From contig CAJTUY010000024.1 in NCBI GenBank assembly GCA_910579415.1, positions 1 through 24,211 on the forward strand: DNA of 24,211 bases. Direction: 5' to 3'. The notes under the pieces are model-generated. The model was not told the DNA's origin. It saw only the letters and a program-made list of their open reading frames with translations, and did no database searches. A program made the position numbers and the translations under genes. Below are positions 22,287 through 24,211 of this stretch, in pieces (positions within the stretch are counted from its first letter, which is position 1; each line of letters opens with the position of its first letter). The DNA comes from an uncultured Clostridia bacterium (GTDB lineage: Bacteria; Bacillota; Clostridia; UBA1381).

Positions 22287-22304
22287 ATTTCGATATATCG
22301 AAAT
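22287..22304. promoter_or_regulatory. 18-bp perfect palindrome upstream of the ATPase promoter
   Basis: ATTTCGATATATCGAAAT is fully self-complementary and lies 18 bp upstream of the -35 box. It could be an operator; no regulator gene is adjacent. Confidence 0.5.
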
Positions 22305-22419
22305 CAAATGGTGTGAATTTGGAAGTGAAAATACTGTGAAAACACAAAAATATGTTCACATTAGCAATGTAGAAGAAATGGCTTGTTTATGCTGTTTCTT
22401 TGCATTTTCACATATTCAC

Positions 22420-22551
22420 TTATTCACGTTGTGCGACGAACTCTTTTAATTGGGCAACATCAAGGGCAAAGGATGATTGACTCCCAATCCGATAATCCTT
22501 TCTATTCTTGTTGACAACCTGTAGTTGCTTTTCGATTAAAGAATTTCTTAT
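22420..22551 (-). pseudogene. Coding-like continuation after the stop of the upstream gene
   Basis: The frame of the gene at 22552-23583 continues for 43 sense codons past its TAA stop (for example LIEKQLQVVNKNRKDYRIG then SSFALDVAQLKEFVAQRE) before the next TAA at 22420-22422. The amino-acid mix looks protein-like, without the random stops seen in the other frames. It may be the severed C-terminus of that gene or a fragment of a different protein. No ribosome site is seen for separate translation. Confidence 0.35.
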
Positions 22552-23583
22552 TTATTGCAATAACTCTTCTGTGGACTCGGCCTCTATAAATATATTGCTG
22601 AAGTTATTATATGAGTTAATCTTGTCCCTATTATTTTTTATGAAGGGAATAACATCTGCTATATAATTGAAACAAATCAGTTCTTTCTGATTCTTTTTGT
22701 TAATATATATAAATGGTTTCCTAGTATTGTCATCTGTAAAAAGTTCGATATTATTTATATACAATTCGTATATTGCTTCGGTGAAAACAACAATAGGGTC
22801 AATGTTAGTGTTAGTATCACTTATATCAATTTGAGTATTTTCTGCACCATAGATTGTATTACACAAGTTTATAAATTTATTGTAATCTTCTTGTGCTATA
22901 TAATATTCATTTCTTAAAAATTCGAAAAAGTCGTACAATGCTAATATTATAGGTGCGTATCTATCTGCAAGATATTTTTCAATAACGGCAGATTTATAAA
23001 TTGACATAGACATTTTTTCTACATATTCTTCCATGAAATAGTCAACCAACTCAATCCAGGATGGTATGTATTTTTTATTGAAAGCATTTTTGAATTTAGA
23101 TATGTACTTTTGTATATTTTTTGAATTGTTTTGTACGAAATGATAATTGCTACTATCAAGGTTGTCAAAGTTAATATTCAAAACTGTATCATCTATGATC
23201 CTCTTTTTAGAAATTATAATAATACTTTGCGTGAGTTTTTTAGCTTGTTTTAAAATAAGATTTAGTAAATTATGGTTGTTTTTTCTTATCGAAATTTCAG
23301 AACAATCTATGATTACGAAATTATCAAAAATATTTTTACAAGTATATGCGTACTGAAAATTTTCTATTTCTTCAAATTTATTTAATATGATATTTTGATC
23401 TGATAAATCTGTATATGTCAGAATGTTTTCTGGCGGTATTGTATTTTTATCAAATATAACAGAGTATAAAAATGAACAAACGGCTCTCACTTGAGTGACA
23501 TTGATTTTCTTTGTGTCACATACGAGATTGATTATTGAGAAGTATTTATGAGATAAAAGGTATTGTCTTATAGTAATGTACAT
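22552..23583 (-). CDS. Protein of unknown function, second gene of the orphan operon
   Basis: A 343-residue protein. I choose the ATG at 23581-23583; a TTG five codons upstream is possible. No clear ribosome site is seen, but it overlaps the preceding gene by 38 bp, so translation is probably coupled. The sequence is very AT-rich and I do not recognise a family. Visible: about 55-145 alternates predicted strands and helices, with FDNFVIIDCSEISI and LTQSIIIISKK looking like two core strands of a nucleotide-binding-type sandwich but without a P-loop. About 160-345 is mainly helical and charged. No signal peptide or membrane span is evident. In-frame coding-like sequence follows the stop (22420-22551). 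It lies 347 bp from the ATPase gene, which has a separate promoter. Confidence 0.7.
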   Translation of the reverse strand: MYITIRQYLLSHKYFSIINLVCDTKKINVTQVRAVCSFLYSVIFDKNTIPPENILTYTDLSDQNIILNKFEEIENFQYAYTCKNIFDNFVIIDCSEISIRKNNHNLLNLILKQAKKLTQSIIIISKKRIIDDTVLNINFDNLDSSNYHFVQNNSKNIQKYISKFKNAFNKKYIPSWIELVDYFMEEYVEKMSMSIYKSAVIEKYLADRYAPIILALYDFFEFLRNEYYIAQEDYNKFINLCNTIYGAENTQIDISDTNTNIDPIVVFTEAIYELYINNIELFTDDNTRKPFIYINKKNQKELICFNYIADVIPFIKNNRDKINSYNNFSNIFIEAESTEELLQ

Positions 23584-24127
23584 ATAAATAATACCCAAAT
23601 AAAGTAAGCATTTCTTTTTCTTCGATTATATTAAATAGAGAATGGATATTATCAATATCTGCTTTCCGTAATCTGAATTCCAATATGTTAATATTTTTTG
23701 AGATTTCTTTTGTGACATTTAACAAAGTAAGCATATCAACATTATGTTGAGTAAATTCTGAAAAGAATTCCTTTAACTTGTTTTTTGTAGATAGTTTATT
23801 TATAAAATCATTAGTTTTTGAACTATCAATCACTGTGTCTTCACTATATGTTAATAGCAATAGTATCTCAGAAGTATGTTGTTTAAAAATAAGTAATAAG
23901 TTCTTGTATATATTTTCCTCTCGTAGATAAGTCGAAGATATGTGTACAGGTAAATATCCTGATTTTATGCATACAGATATATCAATATTATATTTGCATA
24001 CTTCATCAAGAATATCTTTCCATATTTTGCTGATTCTGACAAGCATCCATCTTTTGTCAGAATCAATTAACTTATGCGATATTTCTTTAATTTCACTCTC
24101 ATATTTCTTCAAAAAATCTTTTTCCAT
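23546..24127 (-). CDS. Protein of unknown function, first gene of the orphan operon
   Basis: A 193-residue, mostly helical, lysine- and isoleucine-rich protein. The ATG at 24125-24127 lies 7 bases behind GAGGTG; the in-frame TTG upstream overlaps that site. No cysteine pairs, membrane spans or known catalytic motifs are seen. The stretch LVRISKIWKDILDEVCKY is amphipathic, and a later segment ILEFRLRKADIDNIHSLF could form a coiled interface. It opens a two-gene operon under its own promoter (24163-24191) and overlaps the next gene by 38 bp, so the two products probably work together, perhaps as a complex. No function is assigned. Confidence 0.7.
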   Translation of the reverse strand: MEKDFLKKYESEIKEISHKLIDSDKRWMLVRISKIWKDILDEVCKYNIDISVCIKSGYLPVHISSTYLREENIYKNLLLIFKQHTSEILLLLTYSEDTVIDSSKTNDFINKLSTKNKLKEFFSEFTQHNVDMLTLLNVTKEISKNINILEFRLRKADIDNIHSLFNIIEEKEMLTLFGYYLYVHYYKTIPFIS

Positions 24128-24162
24128 AAGTAAACACCTCAAAAAATATATATTACATCTAT

Positions 24163-24191
24163 ATCATAATACAAATTTTTCTTAATGTAAA
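24163..24191 (-). promoter_or_regulatory. Promoter of the orphan operon
   Basis: On the minus strand TTTACA (24186-24191), 17-bp spacer, TATGAT (24163-24168). It gives a leader of about 30 nt before the first gene. Confidence 0.7.
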
Positions 24192-24211
24192 GCAATTTGA
24201 AAAAATACTTA

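Noticed and set aside
23940..24185. Plus-strand frame of 81 codons at the right edge
   Set aside because: It is antisense to the first gene of the orphan operon, which has a good ribosome site and promoter.

Overview
The window looks like chromosomal DNA from a low-GC Clostridia species, probably a gut or plant-fibre-associated one. Supporting signs are AT-rich intergenic DNA, strong AGGAGG-type ribosome sites, consensus sigma-A promoters, a clostridial-type DUF3343/cysteine desulfurase pair, and a carbohydrate locus built for acetylated, rhamnose- and galactose-containing polysaccharide (rhamnogalacturonan-like pectin is the best guess). No 16S or other species marker is present, so the genus is not assigned.

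Layout. (1) About 1-4980 is a mobile-element integration module. It holds a minus-strand operon of zinc-ribbon membrane proteins (two are tandem paralogues), a small ribbon-helix-helix protein, a tyrosine integrase, a small Cro-like regulator, an excisionase-like protein and an XRE repressor. A 400-bp non-coding stretch between the Cro-like gene and the excisionase gene carries tandem 16-bp and 9-bp repeats. (2) 5308-6670 is a two-gene overlapping unit: a DUF3343 small protein and a PLP-dependent cysteine desulfurase/selenocysteine lyase. (3) 6731-7378 is a five-tRNA operon (Gly-TCC, Arg-TCT, His-GTG, Gln-TTG, Lys-TTT) with a perfect consensus promoter, a long unexplained hairpin and a strong terminator. 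(4) 7380-7844 is decayed DNA with a broken XRE gene. (5) 7845-20321 is a polysaccharide-use locus. A divergent AraC-type regulator faces a three-gene operon: a 2602-residue secreted multi-esterase, a GH27 alpha-galactosidase fused to a rhodanese domain, and a GH78 alpha-L-rhamnosidase. (6) 20323-20866 is a scar: a frameshifted integrase remnant and the 3' half of a tRNA-Lys(CTT) with its terminator. (7) 21006-24127 is AT-rich accessory DNA with a DUF4143-type AAA ATPase and a two-gene operon of unrecognised proteins.

How the genes work together. The secreted esterase would strip acetyl groups outside the cell. The two cytoplasmic glycosidases, which lack signal peptides, would finish imported oligosaccharides. 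AraC would switch the set on through two direct half-sites 21 bp apart next to the promoter. No transporter is in the window. In the integration module, opposing promoters and shared AGGTCA and palindromic sites suggest that the small DNA-binding proteins decide between keeping and excising the element.

The strongest candidates for something undescribed are the GH27-rhodanese fusion, the giant multi-esterase with a repeated module, the iteron-like array in the integration module, the 59-nt hairpin after the tRNAs, and the orphan operon at the right edge.
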